This document shows, in pieces, positions 45,445 through 54,337 of a stretch of DNA of 64,000 bases. Source of the stretch: Laspinema sp. D2d (GTDB taxonomy: Bacteria; Cyanobacteriota; Cyanobacteriia; Cyanobacteriales; Laspinemataceae); assembly GCF_025370755.1 (NCBI RefSeq), contig NZ_JAMXFC010000023.1:1-64000 (forward strand). The letters are read 5' to 3'. The position numbers and the translations under genes were made by a program. The notes under the pieces were generated by a model, which was not told the origin of the DNA, made no database searches, and saw only the letters and a program-made list of their open reading frames with translations. Each line of letters begins with the position of its first letter. Position 1 is the first letter of the stretch.

Positions 45445-48294
45445 TCAACTCTCAAGATCTGCCACATCCCACAACCGCACTACACCATCACTACCTGCGG
45501 AGGCGAGATATTTGCGATCGGGACTGAAGGCAATGCTACTCACCGAGGTGTGTCCACACAGTTGGCGTAGTTCCCTTCCCGTAGCCGTATCCCACAGCCG
45601 CACGGTATTATCACCACTCCCAGAAGCGAGGAATTTGCCATTAGAACTGAAGGCAATGCTAAACACCGAGGAGGTATGTCCCTGAAATTGGCGCAGTTCA
45701 CTTCCCGTAGCCGTATCCCACAGCCGCACGCTTTTATCTAAACTCCCAGCAGCGAGGAATTTGCCATCAGGACTGAAGGCAATGCTCTTTACGAAGGGAG
45801 ATATATCCTCAAGTTGGCGCATTTGTTTTCCCGTAGCTACATCCCACAGCCGCAGTCTGTGATCATTACTCTCAGAAGCGAGGAATTTGCCATCAGGACT
45901 GAAGGCAATGCTACTCAGCGAGTAGATATCTCCCGCTAGTTGGCGCAGTTGCGTTCCCTTAGCCACATCCCACAGCAGCAGTGTGTGATCATAACTCCCA
46001 GAAGCGAGGAATTTGCCATTGGGACTGAAGGCAATGCTACTAACGCAAGAGGTATGGCCACCAAATTGGCGCAGTTGTTTTCCCGTAGCTACATCCCACA
46101 TCCGCAGTGTGTGATCATAACTCCCAGAAGCGAGGAATTTGCCATTGGGACTGAAGGCAATGCTACTAACGAAAGAGGTATGGCCATCAAATTGGCGCAG
46201 TTGTTTTCTCGTAGCTACATCCCATAGCCGCAGAGTATTATCCCCACTCCCAAAAGCGAGAAATTGGCCATCGGGACTAAAGACTACCCTAAACCCCGAA
46301 GAGGTATGTCCCTTAAATTGGCGAAGTTGCTTTCCCTCAGACACATCCCACAAACGCAGGGTTGTATCCCCACTCCCAGAAGCGAGGAATTTGCCATCAG
46401 GACTGAAGGCCACGCTATTTACCGAGTCGGTATGTCCACAGAGTTGGCCCAGTTCCCTTCCTGTAGCCGTATCCCACAGCCGGAGTGTGTGATCATCACT
46501 TACAGAAGAGAGGAATTTACCATCGGGACTGAAGGCAATCCTATTCACCGAGGCGGTATGTCCCTCAAATTCCCTCAGTTGCGTTCCTTGAGCAACATCC
46601 CACAGCACTACCCTATTATACCAATGCTCATCCCCACTCCCAGAAGCAAGAAAGTAGCCATCGGGACTGAAGGCAATGCTCTTCACGAAAAGGGTAGATC
46701 CCTGAAATTGGCGTAGCTGTGTTCCCTGAGCTATATCCCATAGCCGCAGGGTGTGATCATAACTCCCAGAAGCGAGGAATTTGCCATTGGGACTGAAAGC
46801 AATGCTAATCAAGAAAGAGGTATGGCCATCAAATTGGCGCAGTTGTTTTCCCGTAGCGCTATCCCACAACCGCACGGTATTATCCCCACTCCCAGAAGCG
46901 AGGAATTTCCCATCGGGACTGAAGGCGAGGCTACCGACCCAGTCCGTATGTCCGTGAATCTGACCCAGGAATTGCCCTGTCGTTAAATCCCAGAGGTAAA
47001 TCGCTTGTCCGCACGCTAAAGCTAACAGTTTTTGCTCCAGACTCACGGCTTTAGAATTAGCAGGACAGTCGATTTCCCAGAGTGCCTCACCACTGCTGAG
47101 GTTAAATAATGCTGCGCCACCCCCGGTACAGACAATCGCTAATTCCTGATCCAGCAGGATCACATCTTGAATTATTCCACGACTAAAACGCCGTACCATT
47201 CCCTGTGCTTGCAGTTCAGGCAAGATAAAATAGCCGCGCAGATCTATTACGCTTTTGCCCGAAACTGATGCACTTGTTGGCCGGGGCTTTAAAATTGATG
47301 CTGGAACCTGGGGTTTGGGAAGTGGGAGTTTTGTAGAGGGGAGATTTGGATAGCTATTTGCCTCAGATGCTGCCGGTTTCCACCACTCGCTGATATTGTT
47401 AGGTCGCTGATTTTTCTGTAGGGGTAAGGCGGAGGCGACTAAACTCTGCCAGGGTTCCTCTAATTCGGGTTCCCAGTTTTCTCCCATGAGGCGACTCAGG
47501 GCGAGTGGCGGTAGGGTCCCGGTGAGCATTTGATGTAAGAGCATCCCCAGTTCAAAAATATCGCTTTCTGGCCCGATCGCCTGGTTGCCAATCAGTTCCG
47601 GTGGGGCGTAATCTGGTGTAAATGCTCGGGTACTCCGGGTGGGCCCGATCGCGGCGCTTTCTTGTTTGGCTGCCCCAAAATCGATTAAGACGATTCGCCC
47701 TTCCCGTGTCAGGAGGATATTGTCTGGTTTGAGGTCGAGATGATAGACTCCGGCTTGATGAGTTGCCGCTAAAGCACTGACTAAAGCGGTGATGATTTCC
47801 CTAACTTGTTGCGGGTCTAATTTTTTCCCAGGCTGCTCGTCTAACTCTTGCCCTAATGTTTTCCCCGAGAGCAGTTCCATCACCAGATAGGCGGTGTTTC
47901 TTTCTTCAAATAAGTCTTGCACTCGCACTAAATTGGGATGATTCAGTTTGGCTAAAATCCGCCCTTCTCGCAAAAATCGGGTTAACCAACGCTGATACAT
48001 TTCCGTTTTGTTTTGGGGAACGGTTAATCCCCCATTATTGCTGTGGCGATGGGCGAGTTCTTGGGGATAGTATTCTTTGATGGCGACAGGTTGTTCCAGG
48101 CCAATATGATGCCCGCGATAGGTAATCCCAAATCCCCCTCGTCCTAAAGCATATTCGATTTGGTAGGTGTCGGCTTTTAAGCGGGTCTGTTCCGGCAGGA
48201 GGTTTTGCTGGAGTGCGGGTAAGTGAGCGCCGCATTTTGGGCAATATTGATTTGTTGACGGGATGCCTTCTGCATGACAGTTTAAACAACGCAT
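45445..48294 (-). CDS. Ser/Thr protein kinase with WD40 propellers
   Basis: 949 aa from ATG at 48294. An N-terminal zinc ribbon (C3-x2-C6 and C18-x2-C21) precedes a Hanks-type kinase domain (about 44-305): G-loop GRGGFGIT, K73 in AIKEYYP, catalytic loop HLDLKPDNIL (HLD in place of HRD, with the catalytic Asp kept) and DFGAAK. After a proline-rich linker there are 12 clear WD40 repeats of 42 residues (SIAFSPDGKFLASGSGD...LRLWD) and two degenerate ones before them, about 14 blades, fitting two seven-bladed propellers. No membrane helix is seen. The targets are unknown. Confidence 0.92.
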   Translation of the reverse strand: MRCLNCHAEGIPSTNQYCPKCGAHLPALQQNLLPEQTRLKADTYQIEYALGRGGFGITYRGHHIGLEQPVAIKEYYPQELAHRHSNNGGLTVPQNKTEMYQRWLTRFLREGRILAKLNHPNLVRVQDLFEERNTAYLVMELLSGKTLGQELDEQPGKKLDPQQVREIITALVSALAATHQAGVYHLDLKPDNILLTREGRIVLIDFGAAKQESAAIGPTRSTRAFTPDYAPPELIGNQAIGPESDIFELGMLLHQMLTGTLPPLALSRLMGENWEPELEEPWQSLVASALPLQKNQRPNNISEWWKPAASEANSYPNLPSTKLPLPKPQVPASILKPRPTSASVSGKSVIDLRGYFILPELQAQGMVRRFSRGIIQDVILLDQELAIVCTGGGAALFNLSSGEALWEIDCPANSKAVSLEQKLLALACGQAIYLWDLTTGQFLGQIHGHTDWVGSLAFSPDGKFLASGSGDNTVRLWDSATGKQLRQFDGHTSFLISIAFSPNGKFLASGSYDHTLRLWDIAQGTQLRQFQGSTLFVKSIAFSPDGYFLASGSGDEHWYNRVVLWDVAQGTQLREFEGHTASVNRIAFSPDGKFLSSVSDDHTLRLWDTATGRELGQLCGHTDSVNSVAFSPDGKFLASGSGDTTLRLWDVSEGKQLRQFKGHTSSGFRVVFSPDGQFLAFGSGDNTLRLWDVATRKQLRQFDGHTSFVSSIAFSPNGKFLASGSYDHTLRMWDVATGKQLRQFGGHTSCVSSIAFSPNGKFLASGSYDHTLLLWDVAKGTQLRQLAGDIYSLSSIAFSPDGKFLASESNDHRLRLWDVATGKQMRQLEDISPFVKSIAFSPDGKFLAAGSLDKSVRLWDTATGSELRQFQGHTSSVFSIAFSSNGKFLASGSGDNTVRLWDTATGRELRQLCGHTSVSSIAFSPDRKYLASAGSDGVVRLWDVADLES

Positions 48295-48423
48295 GAGCTT
48301 ATATGTCCACACCTACTCCGATTTTAATAATTTATCATGAACGGGTGAGGAATTTAATAAATTTTTGTAACAGTTTGGGGGAAGAATTGTCCCGATGCGA
48401 TCGCTTTTTAATACCCAATCCAG

Positions 48424-48512
48424 TTGTCAAAGACCTGTTTTCTATAAATTAGCCCGCCTGCGCGGGCTTCGTCCGTATAGCCCCACCCTTTAGGGTGTGG
48501 GGGGTTTAGCTA
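48424..48512 (+). repeat. Dispersed palindromic repeat, copy A
   Basis: TTGTCAAAGACCTGTTTT, then AGCCCGCCTGCGCGGGCT, TCGTCCGTATAGCCCC and the strong hairpin CCCCACCC-TTTA-GGGTGTGGGG followed by GGTTT. It shares its layout with 32142-32250 and 31230-31283. The last hairpin could act as a terminator on the plus strand. Confidence 0.7.
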
Positions 48513-48531
48513 TTTGACCATTGTAATGATG

Positions 48532-49011
48532 TTAACTTTCCTCAATGACTGCGGAGATTTCTGTTGCCATGTTGATTAAAAATGCCGCAGAATCTGGCTT
48601 CCCATTTTCAGTCAATATTTGGGCAATTTGGGCGAGGACTTGGACAAAGCCTCGGTCTACTAAATCGGAGTTCTTATCTAAAAGAAGTGCCACATCTTCC
48701 CCCCGATCGCACGCTAAGATTCCCTCAATTAGCTTAATATAAGCCTCGGTGCGATCGCTGCGATCGGGGTTCATCATTTCAGTCGCTTGTCCAAAGGCGA
48801 GTTGTAATTGTTGGGCTAAATCCCCTAGAAAACTAGCGGCTTCTGTTTCCCCTTCGGTTTCGGCTTTGGCGGCTGCTTGTTCCAAAATGTAGATAAATTC
48901 AACATCGACTAAATCTTCATTCTGTCGAAGTATATTTATTTCTTCTCCTTCGGGACAATCTAATAATTTTTGAATGAGTTGGATATAAGCCCTGATCCGG
49001 TTATCAGTCAT
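48532..49011 (-). CDS. Two-repeat helical protein of unknown function
   Basis: 159 aa made of two tandem copies of a roughly 65-residue all-helical unit: IRAYIQLIQKLLDCPEGEE...DLVDVEFIYILEQAA...AASFLGDLAQQL (about 5-69) and TEAYIKLIEGILACDRGED...DLVDRGFVQVLAQIA...SAAFLINMATEI (about 88-154). The unit resembles the (LL)NCPxGEE...NxDLVD repeats I associate with cyanobacterial CHAT/TPR proteins, here on its own. It is acidic and has no signal peptide or catalytic motif. It lies 237 bases downstream of the kinase gene on the same strand. The function is unknown. Confidence 0.7.
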   Translation of the reverse strand: MTDNRIRAYIQLIQKLLDCPEGEEINILRQNEDLVDVEFIYILEQAAAKAETEGETEAASFLGDLAQQLQLAFGQATEMMNPDRSDRTEAYIKLIEGILACDRGEDVALLLDKNSDLVDRGFVQVLAQIAQILTENGKPDSAAFLINMATEISAVIEES

Positions 49012-49125
49012 CGGGTTTTTTTAGGATTTTACTGTTCTTATGATACGTCAAACTTTACCGCAATTTCGGAGGGATATTGCTTAGAGGGTAACGAGGCGAT
49101 CGCAGGGTTGGGGTTGTATGGGGGT

Positions 49126-49241
49126 AACGACTGAAGTCGTTACTACGAAAGAATAAAGAGAACGACTGAAGTCGTTCCCCATAAGACTTTAAGTCGGTTT
49201 TAACCGACTTAAGCTGTTAGGCGGGGGTTTTAACCCCTGCC
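49126..49241. repeat. Cluster of four palindromes
   Basis: AACGACTGAAGTCGTT at 49126-49141 and again at 49161-49176, then AAGTCGGTT/AACCGACTT (49191-49210) and GGCGGGGGTT/AACCCCTGCC (49220-49241). The first two are identical to the palindrome at 39011-39026. The cluster lies between the two-repeat protein and tRNA-Ser(TGA). Confidence 0.85.
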
Positions 49242-49264
49242 GGGTTTTTCTCTGGATTAATCAA

Positions 49265-49351
49265 CGGAGAGGGGGAGATTCGAACTCCCGGAACCCTTGC
49301 GGATTCATCTGATTTCAAGTCAGACGCAATCGACCACTCTGCCACCTCTCC
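49265..49351 (-). tRNA. tRNA-Ser(TGA)
   Basis: 87-nt class II tRNA on the minus strand. The acceptor GGAGAGG (complement of 49345-49351) pairs with CCTCTCC, and the discriminator is G at 49265. The anticodon stem TCTGA/TCAGA encloses CTTGAAA, giving anticodon TGA (complement of 49315-49317), which reads UCA and other UCN codons. There is a long variable arm, and CCA is not encoded. It is similar in acceptor and D-arm to tRNA-Ser(CGA) at 4539. Confidence 0.97.
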
Positions 49352-49426
49352 AGTGCGGCTCTGTTTTATCTTACCCCGAGTTGTCTGGAATTGAAAGAGG
49401 CAAGGGGGGAAAAAATCCGATCGCCC

Positions 49427-50359
49427 CTAGGCGAGGGTGGCAACGGATTCCGGGTGTTGTTGGTAGAGCACCTCTTCCGAGGCGACTGCAAAATCTTGAT
49501 CTACCCAAACCAGGGAGGCGCGAGTCACGGTGTTCCCTTGTAATTCAACTAAAGAAAAGTTGCGGACTTGACCCATTTCTGTGGGGACAATCCGGGGGAC
49601 GCGGGCTGCATTCAGGTAAACGGTGCCATCGTTGGTGGTATGCAGGGATCTCCGCAACTGGGTTTTAGTGTGGCGGAGGCGGTGGTGCATATGTCCGAAG
49701 GTGACGAGGGGGATGGTTTTGCCCATTTTGCGGGTTTGGGCGATCGCATCGGCAAAATCCGGGTCCCCAAAGTCGCCGCCTAGGGGTTTCCAGTCCTTGC
49801 CGCAGGGGTCTTCTGGGCGATCGCCTAACCCTTTGGGTCCATTATGTCCCAGAAAAATGATGGTATCGAAGTGGGCGCGTTTCACCGCTGCCATAATGCG
49901 ATCGGTAGACTCGACAAAACTGCCGACATCGCAGCGATCGCTATAAAAATCCGCATATTTCCATTCCGACCCTCCCCAGCTAAAGGGCCGCGCCCCTACC
50001 ACCGTCAGTCCAAACTGGGGAAAATCTAACTTGCCAAACCCCACATGAGTCTCACCCAGGATATCCAATTGGGACTGGACCCAATCCTCACTCCGACGAT
50101 TGTAAGGACAGGTTTTGCGACCCCAGTCCGTCGCTGTGAACCAAGCGTCATGGTTGCCAAACGTCACCGCTTTGGGAATATCCAAAGCGGCGATCGCCCG
50201 GACAATTGGGACTGACTCATTCCCAAAATCCCCCACAAACAGCGCTAAATCAACCCCCAGTTCGGTTAGCGCTTCCCCATCGGCGGGTTCCCATTGTTCG
50301 TGGACATCTCCAACAACGGCAATTTTAATCTGATTTTTCTGATGATTGTGTCCGAACAT
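49427..50359 (-). CDS. Calcineurin-like metallophosphoesterase (TIGR04168 type)
   Basis: 310 aa. Metal-binding motifs in order: GDVHEQWEP (about residue 17), FVGDFGNE (about 42), TFGNHDAW (about 66), FLGHNGPKGL (about 165) and TFGHMHHRLR (about 216). This is the complete calcineurin-like set for a di-metal centre. The family is cyanobacterial and plant; the substrate is not known. There is no signal peptide, so it should be cytosolic. It is divergent from nadA across a 221-base gap. Confidence 0.9.
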   Translation of the reverse strand: MFGHNHQKNQIKIAVVGDVHEQWEPADGEALTELGVDLALFVGDFGNESVPIVRAIAALDIPKAVTFGNHDAWFTATDWGRKTCPYNRRSEDWVQSQLDILGETHVGFGKLDFPQFGLTVVGARPFSWGGSEWKYADFYSDRCDVGSFVESTDRIMAAVKRAHFDTIIFLGHNGPKGLGDRPEDPCGKDWKPLGGDFGDPDFADAIAQTRKMGKTIPLVTFGHMHHRLRHTKTQLRRSLHTTNDGTVYLNAARVPRIVPTEMGQVRNFSLVELQGNTVTRASLVWVDQDFAVASEEVLYQQHPESVATLA

Positions 50360-50580
50360 CCCTGTTTCTCTCGCTGCTCTTTATCTAGGATAGGCAATCA
50401 AGCGCCTGAATGCGAAGAAACTCCAGAAACTCCCCACCCGTTGGATCTCTCCCCGACCCTCTCCTACCCGGGGAGAGGTCCCTCCCCACGAGACTCTAGG
50501 GCCTGGTTCCTCTTTTTGGTAAAAAATACTATAATTAGCAATAACACCCTAAAGAACGGCAAGTTCACCCCCTGAAAACT

Positions 50581-51555
50581 GTGTTTACTGCTACTTTATC
50601 CCCGCCCAATTCTGCCCAAACCTCCGCCATTCCAGACGATTTATTTGCCGCCATTGAAGACCTGAAGCAGGAACTCAATGCCGTGATTCTCGCCCACTAC
50701 TATCAAGAACCGGACATTCAGGATATTGCAGACTATATCGGCGACTCCCTGGAACTAGCGCGAAAAGCAGCCAATACTAGCGCCGATGTCATCGTCTTTG
50801 CCGGAGTTCACTTCATGGCAGAAACGGCTAAAATCCTCAATCCGAATAAACTGGTGTTGCTGCCGGATTTGGATGCGGGTTGTTCCCTTGCTGATAGTTG
50901 TCCTCCCGATGCCTTTGGGGAATTTAAAGCCGCTCATCCCAATCATATCGTTATCTCGTACATTAACTGCTCGGCGGCGATTAAAGCCATGAGCGATATT
51001 ATTTGCACCAGTTCTAATGCGGTTAAACTGGTGCGCCAAATTCCCGAAAATCAGCCGATAATTTTTGCTCCCGATCGCAATTTAGGCCGGTATGTCATGG
51101 ACCAAACGGGCCGGGATATGGTCTTGTGGCAAGGCAGTTGTATGGTGCATGAAACCTTTTCTGAAAAGAAAATGGTTCAGCTTAAAATTCAACATCCCGA
51201 AGCAGAAATCATTGCGCATCCGGAGTGTGAACCCCCGGTGTTGCGCCATGCCAATTATGTGGGTTCAACCAGTGCGTTGTTAAATTATGCTCAGAAGAGT
51301 GACAGCAGCGTGTTTATCGTTGCCACGGAACCGGGAATCATTCATCAAATGCAAAAACAAGCGCCAGATAAACAATTTATCCCAGCGCCACCCCTGAATA
51401 ATTGTGCTTGTAATGAATGCCCTCACATGAGGCTGAATACCTTAGAAAAATTATATCTAGCGATGAAAAATCGCGCCCCGGAGATTACCTTACCGGAGGA
51501 AACGCGGATAGCAGCATTGCACCCGATTCAACGAATGTTAGAAATGAGCGCGTAA
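50581..51555 (+). CDS. nadA: Quinolinate synthase A
   Basis: 324 aa with a GTG start at 50581. NadA condenses iminoaspartate with DHAP to quinolinate in NAD synthesis. The three [4Fe-4S] cysteines are present in DAGCSLAD (about 100), in [17 protein letters not shown] in the middle, and in CACNECPHM near residue 281. [20 protein letters not shown] and [14 protein letters not shown] are family blocks. The nadB and nadC genes are not adjacent. A GC-rich hairpin (51564-51593) and then a MITE-like element follow. Confidence 0.96.
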   Translation: MFTATLSPPNSAQTSAIPDDLFAAIEDLKQELNAVILAHYYQEPDIQDIADYIGDSLELARKAANTSADVIVFAGVHFMAETAKILNPNKLVLLPDLDAGCSLADSCPPDAFGEFKAAHPNHIVISYINCSAAIKAMSDIICTSSNAVKLVRQIPENQPIIFAPDRNLGRYVMDQTGRDMVLWQGSCMVHETFSEKKMVQLKIQHPEAEIIAHPECEPPVLRHANYVGSTSALLNYAQKSDSSVFIVATEPGIIHQMQKQAPDKQFIPAPPLNNCACNECPHMRLNTLEKLYLAMKNRAPEITLPEETRIAALHPIQRMLEMSA

Positions 51556-51612
51556 GGATAGCAACCCGGCGGGGTGTTTAAAACCCGTCGGGTGTTGGCA
51601 CTTAATTATTAA

Positions 51613-51742
51613 ACTTCTTGCAAAATTCTTTAAAGCCCCCCAGTAACTAAACATTTATTCCTCCGGCTTCCCCCTTCTTAAGGGGGACGGGAGGGGGATA
51701 ATCAGGGGGGTTGGGGGGATCAATCCTTTTTTTGCAAGAAGT
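51613..51742. mobile_element. MITE-like element, 130 bp
   Basis: Perfect 13-base terminal inverted repeats, ACTTCTTGCAAAA (51613-51625) and TTTTGCAAGAAGT (51730-51742), bound a C-rich/G-rich palindromic core (CCCCCTTCTTAAGGGGG, then GGGGGGTTGGGGGGATC). TA dinucleotides just outside both ends (51610-51611 and 51744-51745) fit TA target duplication, as used by IS630/Tc1-mariner transposases. It has no coding capacity. A shortened relative is at 44103-44176. Confidence 0.75.
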
Positions 51743-52228
51743 CTATTGATTCAAAAACGCTTGAAGTTGAGAGGCAAGTTTCTCAATGATTCCTTCCTCA
51801 TTTTGTAAACTTTTTTCAGCTTCTGCTTCGATGCGGTGAACGACATCCTCGGGTAAATTCAGGAGGACAACAAGTTTTTGGTAGGCTTCCGCTTCGTCAG
51901 CGTTAATATTAGGTTCATCGGGAGTGCGAGCACTGGAAGCGATGACTTCATAGCCGAGTTGCAGAACCAGTTCCCGTTCCGGTTGGGTGGCGAGTTTCGG
52001 GATTAATTCTTCAAGCGGGATGTTTTGCATCATGTAGTCCCGCAGTTCTTCTTTGAGTTTGTCTTGTTGTTCGGAACTGACGGAAAATAACCGACTAAAG
52101 CGATCGAGCATGATATCGACTTCTTCTGCGGCGAGTTCACCATCCGCCCATGCCATTGCCGTTACGACGCGTAACAGGTTCATCTGACGCGGGGTGATGG
52201 AGGGTGGGGGTGGGGGTTGCATTGCCAT
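51743..52228 (-). CDS. TerB-like protein
   Basis: 161 aa, all helical. A short proline-rich N-terminus precedes the TerB-type segment AMAWADGELAAEEVDIMLDRF, in which acidic residues can bind metal, as in tellurite-resistance TerB domains. PLEELIPKLATQPERELVLQLGYEVI and DEPNINADEAEAYQKLVVLLNLPEDVV follow. Such stand-alone proteins are common in cyanobacteria and have no proven link to tellurite. The stop codon TAG (complement of 51743-51745) sits exactly at the edge of the MITE-like element. Confidence 0.8.
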   Translation of the reverse strand: MAMQPPPPPSITPRQMNLLRVVTAMAWADGELAAEEVDIMLDRFSRLFSVSSEQQDKLKEELRDYMMQNIPLEELIPKLATQPERELVLQLGYEVIASSARTPDEPNINADEAEAYQKLVVLLNLPEDVVHRIEAEAEKSLQNEEGIIEKLASQLQAFLNQ

Positions 52229-52367
52229 TGTTCTATTCCTTAAAAGATGGGAAGTTGTGGCAAAACCTTATCATGCGATCGCCGGGTTCGGCTTGTATCG
52301 TAAGGTTATCTTAGGGAATGGGTTGACGGGAAATACCCACTGAAGTCGGTATCCCGTCTTCGCCGAT

Positions 52368-54161
52368 TTACCCTTTCAGTTGCGTCACCGAATTCCCTAA
52401 CCAGCCTTTGAGATTAGTCTGTTGAGTGGCGGTGGGATTCTGAATGGGAACGATATTGTAAGTTGTGGGACGGGGTTGAGCGAGAACCGCCTCAACGGTT
52501 CGTAATTGTTCTTGATGGAACACCGTAATTTGGATTTTAGACCCGGTTTGATAGTCTTTCAGGCGATCGCTCAAATCTTCTGCGGTTACGCGCATTCCAT
52601 CGATCGCCAGCAACTCATCCTCGGCATCGATTCCCGCCCGTTGTGCCGGTGAACCGATTTCTACAAATTTAATGACGGCCTTACCATTTTCTGTCTTCAC
52701 TGTCAAGCCCAAAAACGGTGCTGCATCATTATTTTCAACGGGTTGCACTTTTAACCCAAAGGGTTGCAGATACTCATCCAGAGGTAATTCCGCAGTCCCG
52801 TGGATGTAGTTGTTAAAGAAGTCCGTTAAATCTTCTTCGGCAACGGATTCGATAATGGCTTTGAGTTCCTCGTCAGTGAAGCCAATTTCTTCGGTACCAA
52901 ACCGTTGCCAGAGTTGCTGCATTACTTGATCCAGCGATCGCGCGTTGCCGGAGTTTGCTCGAATCCGCAAATCTAACAACAGGGAGACTAATTCTCCTTT
53001 CAAATAGTAGGAAATTTGGGAATTATCGCTATTGGCATCCCGGCGATATAGTTTAATCCAAGCATCCCAACTGGATTCACTCAGGGGTTGATACCGACGT
53101 CCCGGAAGCGTTTGTAAGCGCGTAATATCTTTACTCAGCCCTTGTAAGGCAATTTTCGCATCATAAATGCCCGCCCACAACGGCAGCAAGATATCATAAT
53201 AACTGGTTGTTCCTTCACAAAACCAAAGAGAAGTTGTGTAGGTTTCCCCTTCATAATTAAATACTTCTAGGGGTTTAGGACGAATGCGCTTAACATTCCA
53301 CAAGTGAAAGAACTCATGGGCGACTAATTGGATAAAACGGTGGTATTTTTCGGGATTTCTAAATCCAAAGCGGGGATAGTTTAACGAACAGCTATTTTTA
53401 TGTTCCAAGCCGCCATAGCCTTGAGAAGAGAGATGGAGGATAAATAAATAGCGATCGTAAGGTAACCCGCCGAATAGCCGACTTTCCGTTTCAATGATTT
53501 TTTCAATATCGGAAATTAGCCGTTCAGCTTGGAGATTTCCTTGGCCCCAAATGGCTAGTTCATGGGGTTTATGTTCGACTTCAAAATAATAGGATTGGTG
53601 GGTGCCAATTTCAAAAGGGCTATCTACCAGGGTATCAAAATCCGGGGCGGTAAAGGTGTGGGGACGTCCCGACTTTGAGGGGAGGGAAGTGGTGACTCGC
53701 CATTCCGGTTTTGGAGGGATAATCTGAATGGAGAGGGGGCTTTTTTCAAACCCGGGGATATAAAAGAAGAGGGCAGCCCCGTTAAAATAGCCATGAGTGC
53801 TATCTAGGTGATTGGTTCGGACTGAGAGTTCATTGGCATAGATGCGATAGCGAACAATAATTTCCGAGAGTCCCGGGGTTTCAATTTGCCAGTGATTTTT
53901 GCTGAGTTTGCGCCAGGGGAGGGCAATTTCGTTGGCATCTTCAGCGGAGAATTCCTGGAGATGTTTGGCATACTCTCGCACTAAATAGGAACCCGGAGTC
54001 CATACCGGCATTTTCAAATCTAGGACCGAGCCTTGCCATCCCCGGACCTTTAACATCACGTCAAACAGATGAGATTCGGGTTCATACATCGCCACCTGAT
54101 AGTAAACATCGGGTGCGATTCGGGGCATCGTACTCGGTGGAATTGTTGTTGCTTCAGTCAT
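52368..54161 (-). CDS. M61-family glycyl aminopeptidase-like protein with PDZ domain
   Basis: 597 aa. The N-terminal beta domain (about 1-170) is followed by a thermolysin-like catalytic domain with zinc motif VAHEFFHLWNVKRIRPKPLE near residue 280, a downstream Glu in FCEGTTSYYDILL, and the GYGGLEHKNS block before it. A PDZ domain is near 490-570 (FLGLTVKTENGKAVIKFV...GSPAQRAGIDAEDELLAIDG). There is no signal peptide, so it is probably cytosolic. The family is M61; characterised members release N-terminal glycine or alanine. Confidence 0.93.
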   Translation of the reverse strand: MTEATTIPPSTMPRIAPDVYYQVAMYEPESHLFDVMLKVRGWQGSVLDLKMPVWTPGSYLVREYAKHLQEFSAEDANEIALPWRKLSKNHWQIETPGLSEIIVRYRIYANELSVRTNHLDSTHGYFNGAALFFYIPGFEKSPLSIQIIPPKPEWRVTTSLPSKSGRPHTFTAPDFDTLVDSPFEIGTHQSYYFEVEHKPHELAIWGQGNLQAERLISDIEKIIETESRLFGGLPYDRYLFILHLSSQGYGGLEHKNSCSLNYPRFGFRNPEKYHRFIQLVAHEFFHLWNVKRIRPKPLEVFNYEGETYTTSLWFCEGTTSYYDILLPLWAGIYDAKIALQGLSKDITRLQTLPGRRYQPLSESSWDAWIKLYRRDANSDNSQISYYLKGELVSLLLDLRIRANSGNARSLDQVMQQLWQRFGTEEIGFTDEELKAIIESVAEEDLTDFFNNYIHGTAELPLDEYLQPFGLKVQPVENNDAAPFLGLTVKTENGKAVIKFVEIGSPAQRAGIDAEDELLAIDGMRVTAEDLSDRLKDYQTGSKIQITVFHQEQLRTVEAVLAQPRPTTYNIVPIQNPTATQQTNLKGWLGNSVTQLKG

Positions 54162-54337
54162 CGGTTATTTTGTGTTAGGTTATCGGCTAATCTGGACTCG
54201 GTTAGGGGCAGTATTTTAGACTGTCGATTCGCCACGGTTGATGGTATGGCGGTGAGTGCTTCAGGCGCGATCGCATTGAGTCCCCTTCCCTACGGTTTAG
54301 AATGCCCCTAACCTTGGCTCTTTTCGGCGAAAATAGC

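Noticed and set aside
45940-46986. Plus-strand frames antisense to the WD40 region
   Set aside because: They arise from the repetitive WD40 coding sequence read on the other strand.
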